Assembly: GCA_012842605.1 (NCBI GenBank)
Contig: DUSN01000101.1
Location: 62,001-126,000, forward strand
Source: Clostridiales bacterium
GTDB taxonomy: Bacteria; Bacillota; Clostridia; Caldicoprobacterales; DTU083
DNA length: 64,000 nt
Direction: 5' to 3'
The translations under genes were made by a program, and so were the position numbers. This document shows, in pieces, positions 56,385-64,000 of the stretch (positions within the stretch are counted from its first letter, which is position 1; every line of letters starts with the position of its first letter). Under the pieces are notes generated by a model that was not told the origin of the DNA, did no database searches, and saw only the letters and a list, made by a program, of their open reading frames with translations.

Positions 56385-58043
56385 ATGAAAAGTGTAAAAC
56401 GTGTCATCTGTCTGCTTCTTGCTGTTTTGCTCGTAGCAGTATTTACAGCATGCAATAAAGAAGTAGACACAAAACCGACAGCGACGCCTGAACCTACACA
56501 AAGCACAAGTGTAGAAGAGACACCTACACCAGGACCTACAGAAGAAAACAAGTATGCAGAAAGAGTAACCATTACCTATGCATGCCCGCAGGTAAGAGCA
56601 GGTTTTGACTACACCAATGGTGATGACTACGCAAAAATGCTGAGTGAAAAGTTCAATTATGAATTCAAAACCACCAACCTGCCATGGAATGAATGGCACA
56701 GCTTGCTCAGCACCTGGATCATGGCACAGAACATGCCTGATGTTATTATCTACAACTACGGTGAAGGAACCCATGCTGACGCTGTTAACTTCGTACAGCA
56801 GGGATTGATCAGACGCCTGCCTGATGACTGGAAAGAAAAATGGCCCGGCGTTGCAGATGTTTATGCCAAGACAACCCTCGGACCTAAGCTTGAAGAAATG
56901 TTTGGCGGAACATACTTTATTCCTCGTGCAAGATTCTATTACAACCTGCTCGGTGAACCTCTTGCCAACCACTGGTCTGCTTGGGTAAGATGGGACTGGA
57001 TACAGGCAGTAGGCAAGGAAAAGAAGAACAACTATTCAATTCCTGAATTGATGGAAATTGCCAGGCTCATCAAGGAAAAAGATCCCGATGGCCTGGGAGA
57101 CAGGCTGGCACCGATGAGCTTTACAACAAATAACGCTGCCAGATTCTTCCTTGAAGCCAACAGCACATATTGGAACACATTCTATAAGGGCGCAGACGGC
57201 AAATATGCATGGGGTGCCGCTCATGAGAGAACCCTGGAAGGTCTGAAACTCTGGTACCAGGCATTCACTGAAGGAATCCTTGATCCTGAGTTCTATCTGT
57301 TAGAGTATGAGCAGGATATGGAGAAATTCCAGACCCTCGGTGAAGCCGGTATTTCCTATCTCGGCGGACAAACTGCTGACATTGAGAGATACAGAATTGA
57401 CTTTAGTACACGTACCGGTCTCCCGCAAGAAGCATTCGGTATGGCTACCTTGTTAGGTACCGACGGATACTATCACCAGAGAGACCTTATCAACTACTGG
57501 GGAGCTATTGCATTCAGTCCCAAGGCTGATGAAAAGGTAGTTGAGCGCTGGCTGGATGTTATGGAATGGGCATGCAGCGAAGACGGATATCCTTCCACCT
57601 CTATGGGTATCAAGGGCGTTGACTGGGACAGAGATGCTAACGGTAACCTCGTATCCCTCGTACCCGAAGGCGTTCTGTTGTCCGGCGATGTTGGCGAAGG
57701 TAAATACCCCAGCCTGGGCCATGTGCTTGGTTCAGTAATCCTGTGGGATGACCTCCAGTTCGACAACCCGAACATAACCCCGTCATACCGTGATGAGTCC
57801 AAAGCACTCTATCAGAACCGCTATGATCTGTCCACTCCCGAAACCTTCACCAAGGTTGACTGGAAGGTTTGGATGAATGGTACCGAGAACATGCGCAGGG
57901 CCAGAGGTATTGCCTATGATACCGAGTTCGCCAACATGGTAACCACAGCCAAGAGTGAAGAAGACCTGGTACAAATCTACGAAAAATGGTTACAGGACCA
58001 GATGGCTATTATTCAGCCTGTTCTTGATGAACTTAATCAATAA
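56385..58043 (+). CDS. Oligosaccharide ABC transporter, solute-binding lipoprotein
   Basis: 552 residues. Lipobox VFTAC gives lipid Cys23, followed by a Thr/Pro-rich linker (KPTATPEPTQSTS). The rest is a large extracellular solute-binding protein of the LplA-related class, for example AQNMPDVIIYNYGEG and NYWGAIAFSPKADEKV. ATG with ATGGAGG upstream. Followed by a stable hairpin and two permease genes. Probably captures arabino- or xylo-oligosaccharides; ligand unknown. Confidence 0.87.
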   Translation: MKSVKRVICLLLAVLLVAVFTACNKEVDTKPTATPEPTQSTSVEETPTPGPTEENKYAERVTITYACPQVRAGFDYTNGDDYAKMLSEKFNYEFKTTNLPWNEWHSLLSTWIMAQNMPDVIIYNYGEGTHADAVNFVQQGLIRRLPDDWKEKWPGVADVYAKTTLGPKLEEMFGGTYFIPRARFYYNLLGEPLANHWSAWVRWDWIQAVGKEKKNNYSIPELMEIARLIKEKDPDGLGDRLAPMSFTTNNAARFFLEANSTYWNTFYKGADGKYAWGAAHERTLEGLKLWYQAFTEGILDPEFYLLEYEQDMEKFQTLGEAGISYLGGQTADIERYRIDFSTRTGLPQEAFGMATLLGTDGYYHQRDLINYWGAIAFSPKADEKVVERWLDVMEWACSEDGYPSTSMGIKGVDWDRDANGNLVSLVPEGVLLSGDVGEGKYPSLGHVLGSVILWDDLQFDNPNITPSYRDESKALYQNRYDLSTPETFTKVDWKVWMNGTENMRRARGIAYDTEFANMVTTAKSEEDLVQIYEKWLQDQMAIIQPVLDELNQ

Positions 58044-58077
58044 AATCTGTTAAGATATTAGATTCTTAAGGATTAGC

Positions 58078-58122
58078 ATTATTATTGCCAGGGACGGGAA
58101 TGCTGTCCCTGGCAATAATAAT
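58078..58122 (+). promoter_or_regulatory. Perfect 18-bp intergenic hairpin between binding-protein and permease genes
   Basis: ATTATTATTGCCAGGGAC (58078-58095) is perfectly complementary to 58105-58122 with a 9-base loop. No T tract follows (AATTAAGGTG), so it is more likely an mRNA-stabilising or processing stem than a full terminator. Such stems let a binding protein be made in excess over its permeases. Confidence 0.65.
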
Positions 58123-58144
58123 TAAGGTGTGAAAGGATGATAAC

Positions 58145-59104
58145 ATGGCCGCTTTAGTTAAAAATGAAAAAAAGCTCCACCTTAAGAAACGTATTGCACA
58201 CACAGGCAGAAATATTCTACTGAATAAGGAAAAGTATTTTCTAATACTTCCAGGCGTTGTATGGTATGCAATATTTGCATATATTCCACTATTTGGACTT
58301 TCTTTGGCATTTAAAAAGTTCATAGCTAAGGATGGAATATTTGGAAGCCCGTGGGTAGGCATGGTCAACTTTGAAAATGTTTTTGCTGATCCTGCATTTG
58401 CTCAGTCTATACTAACTACGCTGCGAATTAATGCAGGCAGATTGGTATTCGTTTTTCCGTTTCCAATTTTCTTTGCTCTTTTATTTAATGAAGTACGTAT
58501 TGGTCGCTTTAAGAAAGTTCTGCAATCTGTTTTCACATTTCCCCATTTTCTTTCATGGGTTATTGTTGCCAGTATTATGATAAACATACTCGGACAACAG
58601 GGACTGGTTAACTCGTTCTTGAAACTGGTATTTGGAATACAACCAATTAAATTCCTTGGTACTCCTTCATATTTCCAGCCACTTGTATACATTACTGATA
58701 TATGGAAGAGCGCCGGCTGGAGTGCAATTATATATATGGCCGCCATTGCGGGAATTGATATTGAGCAATATGAGGCTGCTGAGATAGACGGAGCATCACG
58801 TCTGCAACGCATGTGGTATATAACTCTGCCTGGTATCAAATCCACAATAGTAGTTCTTTTTATTCTGGCAGTTGGTTATCTTATGTCCGGCGGCTTTGAG
58901 CAGATATTTAACTTAAGTAATGCGGCTACATGGAAAGTAGCTGAGACTCTTGATATGTATATCTACCGAATAACCTTCCGTGGCTCTGTAGACTTTTCCT
59001 TCTCTGCAGCAGTTTCACTTTTCAGATCTGTAATCAACCTGGTGCTGCTGCTTGCTGCTGACCGTATTTCCAAGCGTATAGGCGGATCAGGGCTATTGGC
59101 TTGA
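58145..59104 (+). CDS. Carbohydrate ABC transporter permease (LplB-like)
   Basis: 319 residues. N-terminal FAYIPLFGLSLAFKKF and GIFGSPWVGMVNF match the LplB class, and the EAA loop reads EAAEIDGASRLQRMWYITLPG. Six helices expected. AAAGGATG precedes the ATG. Works with the next permease and the upstream binding protein; the ATPase is not encoded nearby. Confidence 0.9.
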   Translation: MAALVKNEKKLHLKKRIAHTGRNILLNKEKYFLILPGVVWYAIFAYIPLFGLSLAFKKFIAKDGIFGSPWVGMVNFENVFADPAFAQSILTTLRINAGRLVFVFPFPIFFALLFNEVRIGRFKKVLQSVFTFPHFLSWVIVASIMINILGQQGLVNSFLKLVFGIQPIKFLGTPSYFQPLVYITDIWKSAGWSAIIYMAAIAGIDIEQYEAAEIDGASRLQRMWYITLPGIKSTIVVLFILAVGYLMSGGFEQIFNLSNAATWKVAETLDMYIYRITFRGSVDFSFSAAVSLFRSVINLVLLLAADRISKRIGGSGLLA

Positions 59105-59127
59105 TATAAAATAAGGAGTTGAGTGTT

Positions 59128-60021
59128 ATGCCGGCAAAAAAGGGACGTAGATATGTACGTAACAGATTTGAATTACTGGATGGTGTTATACTGACCTTAT
59201 TGATCATCCATGCAATAATTATCATTGTTCCTTTCATAAGCGTTATAGGAACATCCTTTGCTACGCAAAGGGAAGCGGCGGCAAGTAAACTAATGCTGTT
59301 CCCTACAAAAGAACCTACTATTGACAATTATTACAGGCTGTTTCAGGACCCGCGCATTGTTATTGGCTACAAGACAACCTTTTTAATTCTTTTGATAGGT
59401 GTACCGGTTAATATGTTCCTGACAACCAGCCTGGCTTATGGAATGACTCGAACTAACTATCCCGGGGCCAAGATGATTTTCTATCTGATATTGCTGACCA
59501 TGCTGTTCAATGGCGGTATTGTTCCTGTGTACCTGCTGATGATGCAGTTGGGCTTAATTGATACTATATGGTCTATAATATTTGCATATGGTGTCAACAC
59601 CTTCTACTTTATTGTAATGCGCACATATATGATTTCACTTCCGGAGTCTTTGGTTGAATCCGCAAAAATTGACGGTGCCGGTGAATGGCGTATTCTTTTC
59701 CAGATAATTCTGCCCTTGTCAAAGCCGATTCTTGCTACAGTTCTGCTGTTCTTCGCAGTGGACAGATGGAATGAGTGGTTTAATGCTATGATTTTCCTGA
59801 GAAGAAAGGACTTAATTCCGTTGCAGCTGGTACTTCGCAATATTGTTATGGATGCCACTATCGTTGGTTCGCTGTCTATAGCGGGGCCGCGTGTTCCCAG
59901 GTTCACGGAAGGTATTCAGTGCGCAACCATTATGGTAACAATGCTTCCGGTCATGTGCTTCTTCCCGTTCCTGCAGAAATATTTTGTAAAGGGAATTATG
60001 ATAGGTGCCATTAAGGCATAG
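59128..60021 (+). CDS. Carbohydrate ABC transporter permease (LplC-like)
   Basis: 297 residues from the ATG at 59128, 9 bases after AAGGAG; a TTG at 59119 overlaps the ribosome site. EAA loop ESAKIDGAGEWRILFQIILP and the C-terminal FLQKYFVKGIMIGAIKA are typical. Last gene of the GH51-binding protein-permease-permease operon, 23 bases after the first permease gene. Confidence 0.9.
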   Translation: MPAKKGRRYVRNRFELLDGVILTLLIIHAIIIIVPFISVIGTSFATQREAAASKLMLFPTKEPTIDNYYRLFQDPRIVIGYKTTFLILLIGVPVNMFLTTSLAYGMTRTNYPGAKMIFYLILLTMLFNGGIVPVYLLMMQLGLIDTIWSIIFAYGVNTFYFIVMRTYMISLPESLVESAKIDGAGEWRILFQIILPLSKPILATVLLFFAVDRWNEWFNAMIFLRRKDLIPLQLVLRNIVMDATIVGSLSIAGPRVPRFTEGIQCATIMVTMLPVMCFFPFLQKYFVKGIMIGAIKA

Positions 60022-60066
60022 AATATGCTTTGTATAGATCACAAGCATGATTATAATGTAATAAGA

Positions 60067-60107
60067 GAAGGCCTGACCGACAGATGATTTGCCGATTCAG
60101 GCCTTTT
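60067..60107. terminator. Bidirectional terminator between importer operon and adhE
   Basis: Arms GAAGGCCTGA and TCAGGCCTTTTC, with an inner CCGACA/GCCGAT partial stem. It separates the converging permease and adhE genes. Confidence 0.78.
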
Positions 60108-60114
60108 CATTGGC

Positions 60115-62727
60115 TTACTCGCCGTAATATGCTTTGCGATAAATTTCCTCCAGTTCGCTTACCAGGGGATAGCGTGGGTTGGAGGTAGTGCATTGATCTT
60201 CAAAGGCACGCTCAGCCAGCCTTGGAACAGCGGCAAGGAATTCTGCTTCATTCACACCGCAGTCTTTTATTGTCATGGGCAGGTTCAGCCTTGCCATCAA
60301 GCCGCGTACAGCCTTGATCAGGTTTTCGATCTGTTCCTCCTGAGTATTGCCGCCAAAGCCCAGTTGACGGGATATCTGCGCATATCGGTAATCTGCAGCG
60401 AACTCGCCGTACTTCGGGAAAATTGTGAACTTGGTGGGCTTTTGTGCATTGTATGCTATAACATGGGGCAGAAGCACAGCATTTGCACGGCCATGGGGAA
60501 TATGGAATTCACCGCCCAGCTTGTGTGCCAGGGAGTGGTTGATTCCAAGGAAGGAGTTGGAGAAGGCCATACCTGCTATGCAGGAGGCATTATGCACTTT
60601 CTCCCGGGCTACTGTGTCATTGGGGTTGTCATAGCTTCGCGGCAGATACTTGAAAATAAGCTCTATCGCTTTCATAGCCAATCCATTTGTATAATCCGAG
60701 GCCAGTACTGATACATAAGCCTCTATAGCATGGGTAAGCACGTCCATGCCGGTGTCGGCAGTAATAGATTTAGGCATGGTGGTCACAAATTGCGGGTCAA
60801 TAATTGCCACATCAGGAGTCAGTTCATAATCGGCCAGAGGATACTTGATATTTCCGTTTCTTTTATCGGTGATGACCGAGAAGGATGTGACCTCGGAACC
60901 GGTACCTGAAGTAGTGGGTATGGCAACCAACTGCGCTTTTTTGCCTAAGTTGGGGAAATTGAAGGCACGCTTTCTTATATCCATGAATTTAAGGCGCAGC
61001 CCGTCAAAGCTGGTATCCGGATTTTCATAGAACAGCCACATTCCCTTGGCTGCATCTATGGCAGAGCCGCCGCCTAAAGCTATGATGACATCCGGCTGGA
61101 AGGCATTCATGGCAGCTACGCCTTTATGAATGGTTTCCACTGAAGGATCCGGCTCAACTTCGTAAAAGATTTCGCTGTGGCAGTATTGCTCCCGTTTTCT
61201 CAGATAATACAATACCTTATCCACGTAGCCTAACTTCATCATTGTGGGATCAGTTACGATAAATGCACGGGAAATATTAGGCATGACCTCCAGGTACTGG
61301 ACAGAGCCCTTTTCAAAGTATATTTTGGGTGGAATCTTGAACCACTGCATATTGACTCTCCTCTTGGCAATGCGTTTCTTGTTGATGAGGTTGACGGATG
61401 ATATATTGGAGGTTGTTGAGTTTCTCCCGAAGGAACCGCACCCCAGGGTAAGTGAAGGGGTATTTGTGTTATAAATATCACCGATGGCTCCCTGAGAAGA
61501 CGGGGAATTGACAATGATCCGCCCTACCTTCATTTCTTCGCCAAAACGTACGCAAAGTTCCTCATCATCGGAATGAATTACGGCTGAATGGCCTAAACCG
61601 CCCAGTTCCAGCATGGCCTTTGCGTATTCAAAGCCCTGTTTTTCGTCCTTGCATACAAAGTAAGCCAATACGGGGGAAAGCTTTTCAAGTGACAGCGGGT
61701 ATTCACGGGAAGGCTTAGGCAGCCTTGCCAGCAGTATTTTAGTTCCTGCCGGCACATTGATGCCTGCATTCTTAGCAATGGTTTCAGCAGATTGTCCTAC
61801 CACTGCGGGATTGACTGCCATTTTTTCGATGTTCATGACATGCTTGGTGAGCAGTTCGGTTTCTTCCTCGTTTGTGAAGTAGCAGTTGTATTTCTTCATA
61901 TAAGCTTCAAATTCAGCCTGAATTTCTTCATCCACTATAACTGCCTGTTCCGATGCGCATATCATGCCATTGTCAAAGGTTTTGGATATCATAAGATCGG
62001 TGCATGCCCTGCCAATATTTACGTTCTTGTTGATGTAGCAGGGTACATTGCCCGGCCCTACGCCCAGGGCAGGCTTGCCGCAGCTGTAAGCTGCCTTAAC
62101 CATTCCCGCACCGCCTGTTGCCAGAATAAGTGAAACTCCCGGGTGGTTAAGCAATGCATTGGTGGCTTCCATTGAAGGAGCCTCAATCCATTGGATGCAA
62201 AACTCAGGTGCACCTTGCTTAACGGCAGCATCTCTTAAGATTCGCGCTGCTTCGGAAGAGCATTTCTGGGCTGACGGATGGAATGCAAAAATGATGGGAT
62301 TTCGGGTTTTAGCACAAATCAAAGCTTTGAACATGGTGGTGGATGTGGGGTTGGTTACAGGTGTCACACCTGCAACTATGCCTACAGGCTCTGCAACCTC
62401 AACATAGCCTTCCAGATCATTTTCTTCTACAACCCCAACAGTTTTCTGGTGTTTAATGCTGTGATAGATGTATTCGGTCGCGAAAATATTCTTTATTACC
62501 TTGTCTTCAAACAATCCTCTCCTGGTTTCTTCTACTGCAAGTTTAGCCAGATACATGTGCTTATCCAGGCCGGCCAGGGTCATGGCATGGACAATTTTGT
62601 CCACTTGTGCCTGATCCATCTTCATGTATTCATCCAGAGCCCTATGTGCGTTTGACACAAGTTTGTCAATCTCAACCTTAATATCAGCCGTTGCAGCGGT
62701 TTTTAAACCGCTATTTTCATTTTTCAT
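60115..62727 (-). CDS. adhE: Bifunctional aldehyde-alcohol dehydrogenase
   Basis: 870 residues from the ATG at 62725-62727, about 8 bases after GGGAGG; an ATG 15 bases upstream lies before that site. N-terminal CoA-acylating aldehyde dehydrogenase (about 1-440; nucleophile Cys257 in NGMICASEQ; GVGPGNVP). A linker leads to an iron-dependent alcohol dehydrogenase (about 460-870; ALGGGSAIDAAKGM, ligand region THAIEAY and HSLAHKLGGEFHIPHG). Converts acetyl-CoA to acetaldehyde to ethanol with NADH, the main ethanol route in Clostridia. Likely under Rex control (62834-62851). Confidence 0.96.
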   Translation of the reverse strand: MKNENSGLKTAATADIKVEIDKLVSNAHRALDEYMKMDQAQVDKIVHAMTLAGLDKHMYLAKLAVEETRRGLFEDKVIKNIFATEYIYHSIKHQKTVGVVEENDLEGYVEVAEPVGIVAGVTPVTNPTSTTMFKALICAKTRNPIIFAFHPSAQKCSSEAARILRDAAVKQGAPEFCIQWIEAPSMEATNALLNHPGVSLILATGGAGMVKAAYSCGKPALGVGPGNVPCYINKNVNIGRACTDLMISKTFDNGMICASEQAVIVDEEIQAEFEAYMKKYNCYFTNEEETELLTKHVMNIEKMAVNPAVVGQSAETIAKNAGINVPAGTKILLARLPKPSREYPLSLEKLSPVLAYFVCKDEKQGFEYAKAMLELGGLGHSAVIHSDDEELCVRFGEEMKVGRIIVNSPSSQGAIGDIYNTNTPSLTLGCGSFGRNSTTSNISSVNLINKKRIAKRRVNMQWFKIPPKIYFEKGSVQYLEVMPNISRAFIVTDPTMMKLGYVDKVLYYLRKREQYCHSEIFYEVEPDPSVETIHKGVAAMNAFQPDVIIALGGGSAIDAAKGMWLFYENPDTSFDGLRLKFMDIRKRAFNFPNLGKKAQLVAIPTTSGTGSEVTSFSVITDKRNGNIKYPLADYELTPDVAIIDPQFVTTMPKSITADTGMDVLTHAIEAYVSVLASDYTNGLAMKAIELIFKYLPRSYDNPNDTVAREKVHNASCIAGMAFSNSFLGINHSLAHKLGGEFHIPHGRANAVLLPHVIAYNAQKPTKFTIFPKYGEFAADYRYAQISRQLGFGGNTQEEQIENLIKAVRGLMARLNLPMTIKDCGVNEAEFLAAVPRLAERAFEDQCTTSNPRYPLVSELEEIYRKAYYGE

Positions 62728-62811
62728 ACTTATTCCTCCCATATATATAAAGAAAATTTTTAGAAATCTAAGATAACTTGGCGAGTAATTATATATTTTC
62801 TGCTTGTATAT

Positions 62812-62840
62812 ATAATATCAGAGCGCATACACATTGTCAA
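62812..62840 (-). promoter_or_regulatory. adhE promoter
   Basis: On the minus strand TTGACA (62840-62835) and TATTAT (62817-62812) are separated by 17 bases, about 85 bases before the adhE start. Confidence 0.7.
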
Positions 62841-62851
62841 TAATTTAACAA
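62834..62851 (-). promoter_or_regulatory. Rex operator overlapping the adhE -35 box
   Basis: Minus strand TTGTTAAATTATTGACAA against the clostridial Rex consensus TTGTTAANNNNTTAACAA: one mismatch in 14 defined positions. It overlaps the -35 hexamer, so binding of Rex at low NADH would block the promoter. Derepression at high NADH would favour ethanol formation. Confidence 0.72.
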
Positions 62852-63046
62852 AGTATTTATAAAATTGCAATATAAACATAAGAACTAAGTATAAACTTGT
62901 AAAATATTAGCAAGGGTAGTATACTGAATACTATAATATGGTAAATTCAGCCGCCAATAAAAACAATGCATTGCATATGCAAACCATGGATATTCGAGAA
63001 TCAGATAAACAACAATAACTTCAGGCAAAGGAGTTGAAGTGAGTTA

Positions 63047-63700
63047 ATGAATTGGGGAATTATTATAAAGTTGTTACTGGCAATGGTATTTGGCGGCATC
63101 ATCGGCTTGGAACGGGAAATCGGCAACCGTCCTGCCGGGTTCAGGACTCATACATTGGTATGTATGGGTTCGGTTCTGGTCATGATGACATCAGAATACC
63201 TTATTAAAACTTATACTTCACTGGAGCCTGACCCCTCGCGTCTGGGCGCACAGGTAATAAGCGGTATAGGTTTCTTAGGTGTCGGAACCATTTTAAAGGA
63301 TGGTTCACGAGTGCGGGGGCTGACTACAGCTGCCAGCCTGTGGGTAGTAGCTTGCATCGGTCTGGCAATTGGTGTTGGATTCTATTGGGGTGCATTGACT
63401 GCAACTTTATTTTCCTATATCACTCTGGTATTGTTGAAAAAATTTGAAGACTATATGCCGAGGATGCGAGACCATGAGATTCGTATGGAAATTAAAAATG
63501 CCCCCGGTCAGATTGCTGAAATTACAAATATACTGGCCGTCCTAAATGTCCGGGTACGGGATATAAAAGTGGACCCGGGCCAGGGAGAGGTAACCAATGC
63601 TTATTTCAATCTGGTATTTCCCCCGGGTTTGGATAAAAAAACTGTCTACGGAGAGCTGTCCAGACTGGAAGGCATACGGTTGCTGCATGGTGACGACTAG
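63047..63700 (+). CDS. MgtC/SapB-family membrane protein
   Basis: 217 residues. Helices in the first ~135 residues include the family blocks GGIIGLEREIGNRPAGFRTH, VISGIGFLGVGTIL and VRGLTTAASLWVVACIGLA. The C-terminal ~75 residues form an ACT-like cytoplasmic domain (NAPGQIAEITNILAVLNV). Family members relate to Mg2+ homeostasis or are of unknown function. ATG after AAAGGAG. 44 bases upstream of the M42 gene. Confidence 0.9.
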   Translation: MNWGIIIKLLLAMVFGGIIGLEREIGNRPAGFRTHTLVCMGSVLVMMTSEYLIKTYTSLEPDPSRLGAQVISGIGFLGVGTILKDGSRVRGLTTAASLWVVACIGLAIGVGFYWGALTATLFSYITLVLLKKFEDYMPRMRDHEIRMEIKNAPGQIAEITNILAVLNVRVRDIKVDPGQGEVTNAYFNLVFPPGLDKKTVYGELSRLEGIRLLHGDD

Positions 63701-63744
63701 TTAATATATGATTTACAGTAAGAATATAAAAGGAGGTTGAAAGG

Positions 63745-64000
63745 TTGAAGGATTTTTTAGCTGAATTAATTGAAATACCGGGTGTTTCAGGATATGAAGA
63801 GGAGACTGCAAAACGTATTGCAGGCGAGTTTGCCAAATACTGTGATGAAGTGCAAGTAGACTCATTTTTCAATGTATACGGCATCAAACGGGGTAAAGTC
63901 AATACATCTGACAGGCCTAAGGTGATGCTGGCTGCTCATATGGATGAAATTGCATTAATGGTACGTGAAATTGATGAAAACGGATTTTTGCGCTTCACCA
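63745..64000 (+). CDS. M42-family metallopeptidase, N-terminal part
   Basis: Runs off the window; 85 codons visible. TTG start at 63745, 8 bases after AGGAGG. It begins KDFLAELIEIPGVSGYEEE, and AAHMDEIALMVREIDENGF holds the first zinc-binding His and its Asp, typical of M42 aminopeptidases (FrvX/CelM group). Acts in the cytoplasm on peptides; some members were first described as endoglucanases. Confidence 0.9.
   Translation, partial: MKDFLAELIEIPGVSGYEEETAKRIAGEFAKYCDEVQVDSFFNVYGIKRGKVNTSDRPKVMLAAHMDEIALMVREIDENGFLRFT

Overview
The window looks like the chromosome of an anaerobic, plant-polysaccharide-degrading Clostridia species (Firmicutes). The grounds are a ferredoxin-linked 2-oxoacid oxidoreductase operon, a fused AdhE with a Rex-type operator, many TTG starts with strong AGGAGG ribosome binding sites, AT-rich spacers, LplABC-type oligosaccharide transporters and a cohesin/dockerin pair. 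I see no rRNA, tRNA, CRISPR array or insertion sequence. Genus cannot be assigned from the sequence alone.

Bases 1-24,500 are mostly housekeeping: the end of a biotin ligase gene (birA), a heterodimeric ABC exporter, a short RecQ helicase, a Gfo/Idh/MocA oxidoreductase, a phosphohexomutase, a secreted HExxH protein, an LppM-like lipoprotein, a second ABC exporter, an IMPACT/YigZ protein, an AraD-like class II aldolase, a P-loop ATPase, a four-gene 2-oxoacid:ferredoxin oxidoreductase operon, a coupled GH84/GH29 pair, and a minus-strand LytTR-DUF3021-ABC export cassette.

Bases 24,500-60,100 form a large hemicellulose (probably arabinoxylan) utilisation region. It holds two GH43 enzymes, three GH51 arabinofuranosidases, an AraC-type membrane sensor-regulator, and two complete oligosaccharide ABC importers (minus strand 32.8-36.5 kb, plus strand 56.4-60.0 kb). 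It also holds a split transketolase followed by two dehydrogenases and an unrecognised (alpha/alpha)6-type enzyme. Three secreted EstA-like esterases are present, one ending in a dockerin. Next to that esterase, facing away, is a membrane-anchored protein with a cohesin-like domain. The GH43 and GH51 enzymes lack signal peptides. The layout therefore suggests that esterases de-acylate the polymer outside, the ABC systems import oligosaccharides, GH43/GH51 finish them in the cytoplasm, and the split transketolase feeds pentose carbon into central metabolism.

Bases 60,100-64,000 hold adhE (minus strand, promoter overlapped by a Rex-like site), an MgtC/SapB membrane protein, and the start of an M42 peptidase gene.

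The least expected observations are: (i) a related leader, possibly a short peptide, before two of the three esterases; (ii) a minimal one-cohesin/one-dockerin pair; (iii) a split transketolase operon with two reductases and an unclassified enzyme; (iv) a decayed gene after the AraC regulator; and (v) an 18-bp perfect stem between a binding-protein gene and its permease gene.
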